Position numbers and translations under genes: made by a program
Shown: in pieces, positions 12,110 through 24,549 of the stretch
Position numbering within the stretch: the first letter of the stretch is position 1
Layout of the letters: every line of letters begins with the position of its first letter
The notes under the pieces: model-generated
Told to the model about the DNA's origin: nothing
Databases searched by the model: none
What the model saw: only the letters and a program-made list of their open reading frames with translations
Source: Ophiosphaerella korrae
Lineage: Eukaryota > Ascomycota > Dothideomycetes > Pleosporales > Phaeosphaeriaceae
Reading direction: 5' to 3'
Assembly: GCA_028456385.1 (NCBI GenBank)
Contig: JALNQF010000309.1
Span: forward strand, 1 to 49,590
Length of the DNA stretch: 49,590 bases

Positions 12110-14110
12110 AGATTTATAATAAGAGAAGATATAAATAAAGTATAAAGATATTAGATAAGCTATTTATTGTATTAGCTAGCTAATAGGTTCTAATAGGGGT
12201 CTTTATATTTATACTAATAACTAACTAAAAGATATAAGGAATAGATAGATCTATCTAGATAAGATAGGTAGTAGAGTTAATTAGTATTAAAACTACTATT
12301 ATATTATTTATAAATAAGGTAGCTTAAGCGAAGCCGAATATAATAGCTAAATTCCTTTCCTAAGGCCTTGCCCTAGAAATCTTATTTCTCTTATTTATTC
12401 TATCTAGCTTAGTATCTTAGTATATAAGTATAGCGTATAGAATTAGCCTAATTAAGAATTAAATAATATAAGTAGTAAGAATAAGCTATTCTATATTAAA
12501 GAAGTAATAAGCTATAAAAAGTTTAACTAGTAGTAACTTAAATAGAACTTTACTTATATACTAAGTACTTTAGTTCTTTATTTACTTTACTATCTAGCTT
12601 ATTTTAAGGCCTAGCTATAATAGAAGTAATATATAAACAAGGCTATACTAGTACTATAATGTAGTAATTATAAGTACTAATAGTAACTTCTTAGTATAGC
12701 TAAATACAAGTATAATAAGTAGGAATAGTTAAAGACTATATTAAATTAGAGCTATATATTATAATAGAAGGTAAGAAAGCTTATTATCTTATCTATAAAC
12801 TATAAAAAGATAATAGTAAGAACGTTATTATTATATAAAAAGAAGATCCTAAGTATCTAGGCTTTAACTTTAACTAACTAGAGAGTATTAATAGATACTA
12901 TAGATAGCTAGGAGTCTATATCTTAGTAGCTATAAAGGCTTACTAGCTCTTATATTACCTATAGTATAGTATTACTAGTACTATAAGTAGGCTAAAGTTA
13001 TAAATTAATTTAACTACCTCTCTTAGTCTATAATCTTAGATACCTAGTAAATTCGCTATTAGAGTATCTATATAAATATACCCGAGTATATAGTATTAAG
13101 GTATAGCTACTAGTAAATATTACTAGAGTAGCTTAATACTAGTAATTACGTTAGATAAATACTTATAAACTAATTAAATTAGCCTTAGAGATTATATAAA
13201 AAGGGGTTTATAAAGTATATAATTACTTAGAGACTATAGTTAAGACTTTTATATAGCTTTATACTCTTCCTAATAGGTGTAGAGCTTATAGTATAAGGAT
13301 ATAGTTTTATCTTTATAAACTCTAAGCCCTATACCTAGAATAAGATATTAAAGTATATTCTAGAGTATAAATATATATTTCTAACTATAGGTATATATTA
13401 TATTTAAGGCGTAGAAGTCTACCTTAAGCTCTTTTATTAGTAAAGTAATTAAGAAGGAGATATAAAAGAGCTTTATACTTTCTAAATAATATTTCTTAAA
13501 CTATATACTTTTCTAAGAAGCTAAACCTAAAAGCTCTCTTAAAGTACTTTATATAACTACGTAGGTATAGAAATCTTTAAGTACTATTCTATCCTAATAT
13601 AATTATAATATCTAGCTAATACTAGAATATAAAGATAATAAAAGTTATAATAAGATAAATATAAAGAAAAGAAGTATAAAATACTTAAATATAAAAAATA
13701 GACCTCTCTAGTATAAACTATTTAGTAAGTAATTCTAAAGTACTCTTAAAACCTAGCTTATACTATTTAGGTTTAATAGAGAGAATAGTTACCCTAGTTA
13801 TTTATCTTAGCTATAAAGTTAGTATTTTTAAAGAGTATAACTACTATATTATAAGCTATTTAGAAGATATAGATAATTTATATAATAAACTAAAAAGTAA
13901 ATATAATAAAAATATAGATACTATTTAGAGACTCTAGGACGAAATTTACTATTTAAAGAGAAGAAGTAATTAAACTAAAGTAGTTAAAGGAGTCTAAAAG
14001 GCTAGAAATAGAGTCTAGAAATCTAGAAAAAGAGTATATAGAGCTTAAGGATATAAATAGTAAAATAGAAATAGTAGCTTTAAAGAGTATACTCTATTTA
14101 TACTACTAGC
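12110..14110 (+). pseudogene. RIP-decayed coding relic, unassigned, with C-terminal coiled coil
   Basis: Plus-strand reading yields long coherent stretches broken mainly by stops at probable former Gln/Trp codons. One frame across about 12540-12950 reads SSLFTLLSSLF, then LAIIEVIYKQGYTSTIM, KDYIKLELYIII and DPKYLGFNFNQLESINRYY. About 13840-14070 gives a long charged segment (YYLKREEVIKLKQLKES, then RNLEKEYIELKDINSKIE) with heptad-like spacing, a likely coiled coil. No RT, integrase or zinc-knuckle motif is present, so it is not an ordinary Gypsy pol. A distant likeness to the pre-helicase part of fungal telomere-linked RecQ-type proteins was considered but rests on no diagnostic motif. Function unknown; boundaries approximate and probably with frame changes. 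Confidence 0.4.
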
Positions 14111-15475
14111 TAGAATAAAATTTAAGTTAGATTTAGAAATAGGCTTTTAATTCCTATTTCTTAAAGGTTTACTACTAAGTTAGCTTAGTACTAAGAATAA
14201 ATTCTATAATAACGTTATATACTTTTAAGAAGAGGCGTAGTTTAACTATATATTTAGCTACTAGCCTAGTAAAGAAGTAGTTAGCTATATCCTATTATCT
14301 TCTTATATCCTTTATTTAGATTTTTAGGCGCTAATTACAGGAATTATACTTTTTATCTAGTATTTATAGTATTTAATAGATATCTAACGTTAAGCTTAAA
14401 GCTTAATTAATATAATTAAGTAACTTTATAATATAAGTATACCTATTCCTACTTACTTTTACTAGCTAAGTAATAGGTATAAAAGTTCTTGTTTATTAGT
14501 AGTTAATTCCTAATAGTACCTAAATTAAAATCTATTATCTATATAATCTAGGGCTAGCCTATTAATAAATATTAATTAGTACTAATTTTAAATAATTATA
14601 AAAAGTCTAGTAACTCTAAAAATATCTACTCTTTAGACTAACTCTTTATATATATTAATTTTTTATACTACTTAGTATCTTAAGTAAGTTATTAAACTTA
14701 GATTCGAAATTCTTTATTTAATTTTCTATTTCTTATAGTTATTCTAAACCCTTATCTAATAAATAACTAGCGTTAGAACTAGTAGAGCTACTTCTCTTTC
14801 TATTTAGGCTTCTTAAGCTTCTTCCTCTCTTTAGGCTTTTTAATCTCTATAGTACCTCTCTACTTTTTAAGCTACTTACTCTTATTAAGTAACTTTTAAA
14901 GTTATTAGTATATAAACATTTAGCTCTCTTTAACTAAAGTATTTTAAGTCTATTATTAAGAAAGAAATTCTCTATTATTATATTAGCCTTAGTTTTCTAG
15001 ATAGCTCTAAAGCCTATCCTATTAGAGAACTTATAACTACTATTATTATACTTAATATAAATAGTATAGTCTAAATATATTCTTAAATCCTTACTCTCTT
15101 TATAAGTAACCTCTTTAATTTAATAAAATCTTTAATAGTCTTTTAGTAAATATAAATTTATTTTAGATTATATAATAATATACTTAGCCTATAGAATCTA
15201 TTCTAGGTAGCTTATAGCTACTTTGTCTCTAATATTATCTACGTCCTTAAAGGCTATAGGATTTATCTCTCTTTTTTTTTAATAAGGAATAGATATCTTA
15301 TTATTATTAGATATCTAAGAATATCTTTAGTTTCTACTAGTACTATTACTATTATTCTCTTACCCTTTTTAGTTAACTTTAGTCTCGACTTAGTTATAAG
15401 TTTTAGTAATATATTTACTTCTTTAGTAGATATAGTAGTTACTAGCTCTTTAGCTAACTTATGTAGCTTTAGCTC
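14111..15475. other. Unassigned AT-rich DNA left of element A
   Basis: No retroelement domain recognised. Minus-strand reading of 15300-15480 gives a coherent charged stretch (KELKLHKLAKELVTTI) that may continue the minus-strand relic at 22476-24277, because A inserted between them (target duplication cttag). The rest shows only RIP-type composition. No tRNA, rRNA or tandem repeat seen. Confidence 0.4.
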
Positions 15476-15480
15476 CTTAG

Positions 15481-15920
15481 TGTTATAGAAGTAATAAGAG
15501 AAATCGAGATAGAGCTAATTAACTCTAACCTAGATACTAATAAAGTATAGGATAAGTAAGGTAATAATTTTAATTAGGAAGTTAATTACAATTTAGATAT
15601 ATAATAACTTTATAGCTTTATAAGCCTTAGTACTTATAAAGCTATAAAGCTAATAGACTTTATAACTTTATAAAGCTTAGCGCCTATAAAGTTATAAAGC
15701 TATAGAAACTATAGAGGTATATAGTTAGTAGTAATACGTATTATTAAGATAGTATTAGTAATCTAATCTCTAATCTAGAACGCTAATACTTAATATTATA
15801 TATATAAATTAATAATTATTTATAGTTATTACTAATTACTATATAAGCTTTTATTATTATCTCTTAATCTACTAATACCTATAAAGGGTTACTATAGTTA
15901 ATAATAGGAGACCTATTATA
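15481..15920 (+). repeat. 5' LTR of element A (440 bp)
   Basis: Start tgttatagaagtaataagag, end acctattata. It carries two hairpin modules: ctttatagctttataag/cttataaagctataaag around 15608-15650, and a second built on ctttataactttataa/ttataaagttataaag around 15658-15700. The 3' LTR has only the first, which accounts for its 50-bp shorter length. A palindromic taatacgtatta sits at about 15733. LTR ends are compatible with TG...CA after RIP. Confidence 0.92.
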
Positions 15921-15955
15921 CCTTACTAATTTAGTTATTAGAAGAAGTAAAGTAT
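15921..15955 (+). other. Probable primer-binding segment after 5' LTR of A
   Basis: The sequence ccttactaatttagtta directly after the LTR is conserved at the same position in B (25713, ccttgctaattta), E (41616) and, on the minus strand, C and D. Conservation and position suit a minus-strand primer site, but no tRNA 3' end could be matched with confidence, so a self-primed mechanism or a mutated tRNA site remain open. Confidence 0.35.
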
Positions 15956-17100
15956 AAGTAGTATATAGTCTAGCTAACACGATAGTAGAAAGTTTAACTA
16001 AAAAGGAGTTAAAGTACTCCTAAGTAGTTATAACTTAGATAATACTATATAGAAGGTAATTAAAGATTACTTAAATAACTTAATCTTAGAGAAAGAAGAT
16101 ATAAAGCTAGAAATTAATATATTAGAAATATAGAATAAAGAACTATAAGATTATATAAAGTAAAATAAAGCCTAGATTAAAGCTATTATTAAAGGATAGA
16201 ACTAGATAGAATAAATTACTTAAAAACTAGAAATAAGTATAATAAAGAAGCTACTTAAGATACTTATACTTAAAAAGTTTAATAGAATAAGAGAAAAACT
16301 AAGACTTTTTATAGTAGTAGTATAACTTTAGATTAATATATAAGTACTATACTTAAATAGAGAAGATAAGAAGGTAATATATATTAGAATATACCTTAAA
16401 GAGAATATAATAAGATAGTTTAAGTCTTACTAGATAGATTATATAATATATACTCTAGGAAGATAAAAAAATAAAATAAAAGCTCTTTTTAGAAGTTATA
16501 AATACTTTATAAAATAAATTAAAGTAGTATTTAAAGATATAGATATTACTTAATAAGCTAAAAAGAAACTTAAAAGGCTTATATAATATAAAAGTATTCT
16601 TAAATATATATTATAGTTTAAGTAACTATTATAAAATATAGAATAGAATAAAGTATCTTTAATATTATAGTTTAAATAAAGACTAAACTTTAAAATTTAA
16701 TATAAAATAATATATATAGAGAAACTATAAATACTAGAAGTTCTAAAATAATAGGTAATATAAATTAATAATAATCTCTTAGAATAGAAGAAGAATAAAT
16801 ATAAAGGATAACTTAGAAACTAGGATACTAAAGACTTTATAATCTTTAACGCTAATAAAAATATAAAGAAATAGAGAAAAAGTAAAGACTTTATATACTT
16901 TAGCTATAGTAGAAAAGCTACTATATAAAAGACTACTAATCTAAATAAAAGAAAGATATAGTATATTATATATATAAGAAACTAAGATACTTTATAAAAG
17001 ACTATAGAAGTAAAAACCTAAAGAAAGAAATATAGTTAAAAATAACTAAGAATAAGAAAGAAGTACTAAAAGGATAAGCTAAACTTTAAGAAAAAGTAGC
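15956..17100 (+). pseudogene. Decayed gag of element A with two zinc knuckles
   Basis: Gag formed the virus-like particle and bound the genomic RNA. Plus-strand reading from about 16270 gives KKFNRIREKLR, matching the KFNGTRE.L.PF opening of many fungal Gypsy Gag domains. Further on, two CCHC knuckles are seen at 16896-16936 and 16964-17005. Cys codons are now TAC/TAT (Tyr) and the second knuckle's His is Tyr; the first has a one-base deletion relative to element B and so is frameshifted. Gln and Trp positions read as stops. Two knuckles about nine codons apart are shared by D, B, C and E. Confidence 0.8.
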
Positions 17101-20100
17101 TAGGAGTAAAGAAATATAATATATAATACGCTATTAGACTTTTTATTATAAAGATAACTACTATAAATATCTTTATAGAAAGTAGAGAGTAAAATAGTTC
17201 TTATAGAAGAATAGAGTAGTAGTAATAAAAGAAAATAGAATAAAAGCGTAACTAAAAGAAGTAGTATATATAATAGACTTACTAATATAAGACTTAGAAA
17301 GAGAAAAGCCTTAGATACTATTAATCTAAGTTAAAAGACTAATACTAAATAAAGAAACTACTATAGTCTCTTCTAAAGAACTATAAAGAGATAAGAGATA
17401 AAATAATATAAAAGGTACTAAGTATACCTAGTTAAAAAATTATAGCTATAATAGCTATATAATAATAGATATAGAAGAATAAAATAAAGAATAGAAATTT
17501 ATTTAAAAATACTTACTAGTTATAAGTATAGAAGAAGCGTATAAAAACTAGAAAGAATATAATCTTAAAGTAAAAAAGTTTATAGTATTCTAATAATAGA
17601 TAAAATAATATATAGTTATAGTAAAAAGAATACTTATATAAAGAGAATAGTAGTACTTTATAAAAAAACGTAATAGATTAATAAAGCCTATATACTACAA
17701 GTACTAATAGTATACTATATCCTAGTAATAGTAAGACCTAGAATAAATAAATACTAGGTAGAAGATAATAAAAGAATAGATCTAGAATATCTAGTATATA
17801 TAGAGATATTATAGATAGTATACCTAAATATAAATTACTATATATATAGAGAATAGAAAGTACGTAACTATATATAGCTAGTATAAAAGAAAAGATATAA
17901 TTATATAAATCTAATTATAATAAAAGATATCTATAGCTAAAAAATAATATAAAGACTTAATAAAAGATATATAGTAATTAGGCTAGAACTATAATTATTT
18001 AAAGAATATATTTAAAGAAAACTATAGTATAACTATATATATAATAAATATCTAAAATATAAAAACTATAAACGTAAAATAAGATAATAGCTCTAGAAAG
18101 ATAAACAATTTAAAGAAAAACCTAAGTAAAAAGAGCTAGAAAGTATAAGAGGCCTATATATTATAAAAATAGGTATATACTAAAGAAAAAAAGTATAATT
18201 AATAATTAATAGTAAAGCTATAAGAAACTTTATATCTAAGAAGTTTATAAAAAAATAAGGAATATATTATATAATAAAGACGTACTATTAACAATTAAGT
18301 ATAATTAAAGGAAAACTATTCTAAGAACCTATTAGGTTTAAGATAGTACCTTCTATACTAGAGCTAGAAGAGATTAAGATTAAAAATATAGTTATAGATA
18401 TAATAAGAATTAAAAATAAATAAGAAATTATATTAGGAATACTATAGTTATAAATAGCTAACTTAAAAATTAACTAGAGAATAAAGAAAATTAATTACTC
18501 TAAACAAGATATATTAAAAGCTAATATAAATACGTATAAAAGAGAATTCCTACAAGAATATAAGAAGTAAGAGAAGTAACTTACTAAACCTAAAGACTAC
18601 TTTCTAGAATACTAACTATAGAGCTTAGTAATAGACCTAGAAAAAAAAAAGATATAAGATAGAGCTTAGTCTATAGAAAAACTAAAGAAGAGTCTAAAAT
18701 TAAATAAGTATTTATAGAAAATATAATAAGAAAAAGATAGATATAAGAATATAAATCCTTAGTAGCGTATAAACCTATATTTGTAGATAAAAAAGAGATA
18801 GATAATAAGAGACGTTACGTAGATTTTAGAAAAACTAACATAGTTATAAATAAAAATTAATATCCCTTACTATATATATATAAAATATAAGATAAGCTAT
18901 AAAATATAAAAATCTTTATAAAACTAGATATCTAAAATATATACTATTAGATTAGAATTAGAAAAAGTAATAAATAGAAAATAGTATTTAGAATATAATA
19001 TAAACTATTTAAATATATAGTTATACGTTTAAGATTAATAAATATATTAGCTATATTTTAAGAAAGAATTAATATAGTACTAAGAGAGTACTTAGATATA
19101 TTTATATTTATATATCTAGATAATATCTTTATATTCTTAGAAATAGAAGAGGAATATATACAATATATATATAAAGTACTAGAAAGGCTAGTAGAAAATA
19201 AGTTATTTTTTAAAATAAGAAAATATAAAGTCTATATAAAAGAAATAGACTTCTTTATATTTATTATAGAACTAAGAAAAATTAAAATTATGTTAGGAAA
19301 GATTAAAACAATTAAAGAATAGCTAATACTAAAGAACCTAAGAGAAGTATAATAATTTTATAGATTAGTAAACTTTTATAGAAAACTAATTGTAAGATAG
19401 TCTAAAGATATAAAACTATTAACTAGACTTATAAAGAAAGATATACTATTTAAGTAGATAGAAGAATATAATAAAGTATTTAAATAAATTAAAAGAAAGT
19501 TTATAGAAAACCTAGTTATTAGAATATATAATCTAGACCTACTAGTAATAGTAAAAATAGATATATCTAACTTAGTCTATAAGATAGTACTAATATAAGA
19601 AGACTTAAGAACTAAATAAGAATACCTAGTTAAAAATTTCTCTAAGAAGATAAAGCTAGTAGAGCTTAACTACCTAATTTATAATAAAGAAATACTAGTA
19701 ATCTATAAAGTATTTAAGTAATAGAGAGTATACTTATAAGAAGTAAAGAATAGAATAAAGGTCTATATAGACTATAAGAACCTTATAAAGTTTATAATAA
19801 ATAAGGACTTATTATAATACTATATAAGATTGTAAGAATACTTATTAATATTTAACTTTAAAGTTATATATATAAAAAGAAAAAATAATTAACTTATAGA
19901 TACTTTTAGTAAAAGACTAGACTTATAAAAAGAAGTAAATACTACTAGTATAGTTTTAGTTAAGAATAAAGAAAGATACTTAGTCTTAAAAATACTTAAA
20001 ATAGCTACTATAATTAAAAGAATAAATAGTAAGCTAAATAAATATATTTAGAAAAAAATATAAGAAACTTCTAAAGAAATAAAAAAACTTAAGATCTAAG

Positions 20101-21470
20101 ATAGACTTACGTAAGCCTATAAAAGAATATATATTCTAAGAAAAATTTAAAGAGAATTTATATAATAATTCTATAAACTACTAGTATATAGATACTAGAG
20201 AATTAAAAAAATACTAGATAGACTTTTAAAAGACTACTATATCTTAAGAGTAAAATAACTAGTAAAAGAAGTACTATAAAACTATATAAAATATTATAGA
20301 AATAAGTATAATAGATATATACTATATAGGATATTATAACTAGATAAAGTACTAGAGTAACTCTAGAAAGTAATAATAATAGACTTTATTATAAAGTTAC
20401 TTTAGTTAAAAGACTTAATATTAGGAATTAAGTATAATAGAATTCTTATAATAGTAGATAAGCTTATAAAGTATATATACTTTAGACTATATAAAGAAAA
20501 AAGTAAGATAGAAGTTACTATATACTAGGTCCTAGAGACTATAGTTAGCTAATATAGTATCTTAGATAAAATTATTATAGATAAAGATATAAGATTTATA
20601 TTATAACTATAGAGAATAATAATAGCGTAATTAGGAGTATAATATATAATATCTATAGTATACTACTTATAGATATATAGATAATTAGAACGTATAAACT
20701 AGATAGTAGAATAATACCTAAGATACTACCTTAACTATAACTAGAATAATTAGGTACAACTACTACTTATAGTATAATTAGTATATAATAGTATAAAGAA
20801 TATAGTAATAAAAGTATTACTCTTCTTTATAAACTATAAATTTAACTCTAATATATATAGAATATAAAAAGATATAAAGTCTTAGACTTTAAAAGAGTAA
20901 AACTTTATAAATAAAATAAAAGAAATATATAACTAACTAAGATAGAACGTAGAGTTCTTATATAATTATATAGTAAAGTACTATAATAAAAAGTATAAAT
21001 AAGGAATTTAATTTAGAGAGAGAGAAAAAGTATAGCTAGTAAAAAAAAATATTAAAAGTAAATAACTTAGCTTAAAACTAGATTATATAAAAATTAGACT
21101 ATATAATATTAAGAAAAAAATTACACTAGTTACTTTTAAATTAAAGCTACTAAGTAAGATAAAGATATACTTAATATTCTATATAGTACTACTAGAATAA
21201 GTACTATAAGAAGTAGAACTACTAGTATACAAAGTAGATATATATAGAGAATAAGAGGAATAAAAAGTTAAAAAAATTCTAGTATACTAGTTCTATAATA
21301 GTAGAAACTACTACTTAGTAAAATAGATAAGAATAAATAAGAAAAGATAACTATAAGAAGAAATATAAGAACTAGAAGATAACTTTAACTACTTTAAGAA
21401 ACTAGAAAACTTTTAAAATTAGAATTCTTTAGAACGCTTTATAGTAAACTAAGAAAATCTATAATACTAC
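17100..21470 (+). pseudogene. Decayed pol of element A (protease, RT, RNase H, integrase, chromodomain-like)
   Basis: Ordered domains are visible. Protease: near 18200-18255, IINSKAIRNFIS, family DSGATGNFI, Asp now Asn. RT: YVDFRKTN near 18812-18840 and YLDNIFIF near 19112-19140, second catalytic Asp now Asn. RNase H: IDISNLVYKIVL near 19560-19600, family DAS. Integrase: HHCC region about 20166-20310 with His/Cys as Tyr, first Asp in IDFIIKL near 20380, second in IIIDKDIRF near 20570-20595, and LERINQ with the Glu near 20688. Tail: FYNSRNYYLVK near 21290-21330, like the YLVKW core of chromodomains that guide chromoviruses to marked chromatin. Stops replace Gln and Trp throughout. The last 600 bp before the LTR show no domain. 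Confidence 0.85.
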
Positions 21471-22066
21471 TAATAGATAAAGAGGAGATAGGAATAGTTA
21501 ATATAATAGAAACTAGAGTAGCCTCTATAGTATCTTTAAGGTCTATCTTAGCCTCTAAGGTATAAAATTATTTAGATAATCTAGCGTTATTATAAGCTAT
21601 TAGCTTATAAAAGTAGTTAGTATAAGCCTAAAGTTTTACTATCTTATAAGTAGTCTTAGAAATTAGGTTACGCTAAGCCTACTCTATATTAGCTAGCTAT
21701 AATAATAGTTTTACTTAAGCTCTATTAATAGCTTACTTTATATAATTTAGAACTAGAAGATTTAGTTATAATTAAGTACTTATACTTAGTAAAAGAAATA
21801 CTAAAAAGAGTATAATAATACTAAACGTTAGTATAAATATACTTCTATACACCTTACTATCTTTTAAAGATATAAGATAAACTAACCTAAAATTATTATA
21901 ATAAAAATAAAGAAATATCTTAATACTATTTTAAGTAACCTAATCTATAAGAAGTACTTTATTATATTAAAAATAATAAAGTATAAAGAAGTACAATAAA
22001 CTTAATATTAATAAAGAAACTAGACTAATAACTTTAGCTATAAGAAGAGAAAACAAAGACCTACTT

Positions 22067-22080
22067 AAAAGAGGAAATAG
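22067..22080 (+). other. Polypurine tract of element A
   Basis: Purine-rich aaaagaggaaatag abuts the 3' LTR. The same motif precedes the 3' LTRs of B (aaaagagggaatag) and, on the minus strand, C (aaagaggagaatag). Position and conservation fit the plus-strand primer of reverse transcription. Confidence 0.8.
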
Positions 22081-22470
22081 TATTATAGAAGTAATAAGAG
22101 AAATTAAAATAGAGCTAACTAACTCTAACCTAGATACTAATAAAGTTTAGGATAAGTAAAGTAATAATCTTAATTAGGAAGTTAATTACAATTTAGATAC
22201 GTAATAACTTTATAGCTTTATAAGCCTTAGTACTTATAAAGCTATAAAGCTATAGAAACTATAGAGGTATATAGTTAGTAGTAATACGTATTATTAGGAT
22301 TGTATTAGTAATCTAATCTCTAACCTAGAACGCTAATACTTAACATTATATATATAAATTAACTATTATTTATAGTTATTACTAATTACTATATAAGCTT
22401 TTGTTATTATCTCCTAATCTACTAATATCTATAAAGGGTTACTATAGTCGATAATAGGAAACCTATTATA
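22081..22470 (+). repeat. 3' LTR of element A (390 bp)
   Basis: It aligns with 15481-15920 along its length apart from one 50-bp gap lying between direct repeats of tataaagct, which removes the second hairpin module. It starts tattatag (TG changed to TA) and ends tattata, followed by the target duplication cttag. Confidence 0.92.
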
Positions 22471-22475
22471 CTTAG

Positions 22476-24277
22476 TAAGGTTAGGTATTACTATCTATAG
22501 TTACTCTAAGAAGACTATTTCTAGTAAGATTTTCTAGTCTATATACCTACGCTTAGTAATAAATTTATCTAGCTTCTAATTTACTTTATTAATTTTCTAA
22601 TTTTCTTTATTATTAGTAGGGTTCCTTTTAACGTAGTAAATAAATAGTATAGCCTCTTAATAATACTTTAATAGTTCTTAGTAATTAATAGTCTATTAGT
22701 TAACTAGCTTAACTCTATTATTCTTATTTATCTCCGTAATCTAATTATTAATTTTTTCTAACTCCTAGAATATAGTCTTAGATTTAGGGCTTTTTTAAAG
22801 ATAAGTAATATATATTATAGCCTCCTAATATAACTCTATAGTTTTAGGGGTTAGAGCTAGTGTTTTGTTATTAACTTCTATTCTATCGTAGTTATTATTA
22901 CTATTATTATTATTACTAGTACTATCCTAATCTTTTAGTTCTTTAATCTAACCTTTATTATAGTCTAACGCCTAATCTACCTCTATAACTCCTAGAGTCT
23001 AAAGTTAGTACTAGAAAGTAGTAAGAGAAAGGATATATACGTACTATTAAAAGCTTTTAAAGTATTTTTATTTTTATTATATTTTAGGTAAGTATTAGTA
23101 CTATATTTCTAAGTTACTTACTTAATTTCTTTCTTCCCTTTATATTAGTTTATATTACTTTCTCTAATTCTAAAGACTTTATAATATTTATCTTTACTAT
23201 ACTTAAGTATATCTTAGACTACGCCTCTTTTACTACCTAAAGTATCCTTAGTACTAACTTTATTGTTATTATTTAGAGGCTAGCTATTAGCTATTACGTT
23301 ATTAGTTATTGTATTATTAGCTACTATATTATTAGCTACTACGCTACTATTATTATTTGTAAACTACTCTTCCTCTTCTATTCTTGCTCTATCTACTTTA
23401 ATTCGAGCACCTTCTAGCTCGAGAGTAAGCTCTAGTATTATTATTAGCCTATCCTATATAGCTTTTCCTAGCCCCTCTTTAGATATATTTAGTATAGAGT
23501 AATTATTAATATCTTTAGTATCTTTAATAGAAGGCCTAATATTTAAAGCTATTACTACGCTTATTAAGAAATATTTAATTTAATTTATTATTCTAGAAGC
23601 TTAAAGTAAGTAAAGGTTACTCTTTAAATATTAGATACTATACGAATTTAGCTACTATATCTTTTTAGGGCCTCTTTTTAATCCTCTATTCTAGTAGCTT
23701 CTAAACTAAGAGCTTCGAAATTAGTATATATAATTAAAAATAGATATTAATTTAACTATACTATACTATTACTATATAAAATATTAACTTTAGGTTCTAT
23801 ACTACTCCTAGCTATATATACCTTAAATAGGACTAGTAAATATATTTTATAATACTAGTACCTTTACTCTTCTATATATCTTTTAAAAACCTTATTCTAG
23901 AATATCCTAATAGGTCCTATTTAAAGATATTTTATTAAAGGTTACTTTTAGTCTTTAACTTTAATACTACTAAAGAATTATAACTATAATAAGTTCTTCT
24001 AATAGTTAAACTAAATTTAAAGAATTTTTTTTTTAAAATAATCTTTATTATAACGTTATATATCTTGTTATAATTACTTTAATACTTATAATATTTAGAT
24101 TAGTTTTAGCTAATAATATAATATACACTAATAAAACTCTAGTACTAAGCTTAGTACTACTTTCTCTTCTTCTACTATAGATAAATAGCTTATCTCTACT
24201 AATAGAGGTTATAGTCTAGATTAATTTTAGGAATCTAGCTAAGTTAGCTATTATTATACTTATTAACTTTTTTATTT
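22476..24277 (-). pseudogene. RIP-decayed coding relic, unassigned, Asn-rich with charged helix
   Basis: Minus-strand reading around 23280-23440 gives LELEGARIKVDRARIEEEE, a strongly charged helix-like segment, followed directly by an Asn-rich stretch (FTNNNSSVVANNIVANN). Then comes GSKRGVV, one Gln/Trp stop, and DILKYSKDKYYKVFRI near 23150-23240. The frame stays open apart from stops at Gln/Trp-compatible codons over several hundred bases, so it was probably protein-coding. The preserved CGAG-containing bases near 23400 show lighter mutation than nearby. No retroelement enzyme motif was found. It may continue left of element A (15480 downward), since A is inserted at its edge. It could be an unrelated repeat's Gag-like protein or a duplicated host gene caught by RIP; no function is proposed. 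Confidence 0.4.
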
Positions 24278-24282
24278 TTACT

Positions 24283-24544
24283 ATAGTAGAGTATTATAAA
24301 GAAAGGAATAGTAAAAAGGAGGTAAGTAGTTATTAAAAAAATACAAGTACTAAGAGCTTATAAGGAGGCGAACTATTAAGGGAGAGAAAAAAAAGAAAGT
24401 AGCTAATAGGCTCTTAGGTTGTAGGATATAACCTATAGGAGAGTAAATAATATTTAGAGTTAGTTTAGCTAATAAAGTTTAAGATCTCTAAGACTAATAA
24501 GCTCTTAGGCCCTAAATCTATATTAGGTATTTAACCCTATAATA
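24283..24544 (-). repeat. 262-bp interspersed repeat H, copy 2
   Basis: Minus-strand copy of the H repeat: plus-strand start atagtagagtattata and end ccctataata are the complements of the ends of H1 and H3, and the length is identical (262 bp). Flanks are ttact (24278-24282) and ctact (24545-24549), a 5-bp duplication differing by one C/T change, which RIP could explain. Confidence 0.8.
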
Positions 24545-24549
24545 CTACT

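Larger units (their letters stand above)
15481..22470 (+). mobile_element. Ty3/Gypsy retrotransposon A, structurally complete, RIP-inactivated
   Basis: A 6990-bp element on the plus strand with 5' LTR 15481-15920 and 3' LTR 22081-22470, flanked by a perfect 5-bp target duplication cttag (15476-15480 and 22471-22475). The 5' LTR keeps the TG start (tgttatag) while the 3' copy reads tattatag; both ends read tattata, a RIP-altered CA. Internally it holds Gag with two CCHC knuckles, protease, RT, RNase H, integrase with HHCC and D,D,E motifs, and a chromodomain-like tail, which points to a fungal chromovirus. All frames are destroyed. It inserted into an older sequence now split between about 15480 and 22476. 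Confidence 0.93.

Noticed and set aside
12110..14110. Assignment as a telomere-linked RecQ-type helicase
   Set aside because: Only loose resemblance of short hydrophobic segments; no Walker A, DEAH/DEXD or other helicase motif could be read, so no family was assigned.
15600..15705. Hairpins in LTRs as bacterial-type transcription terminators
   Set aside because: They lie within retrotransposon LTRs of a fungus; an RNA-structural or recombination role is more sensible than intrinsic termination.
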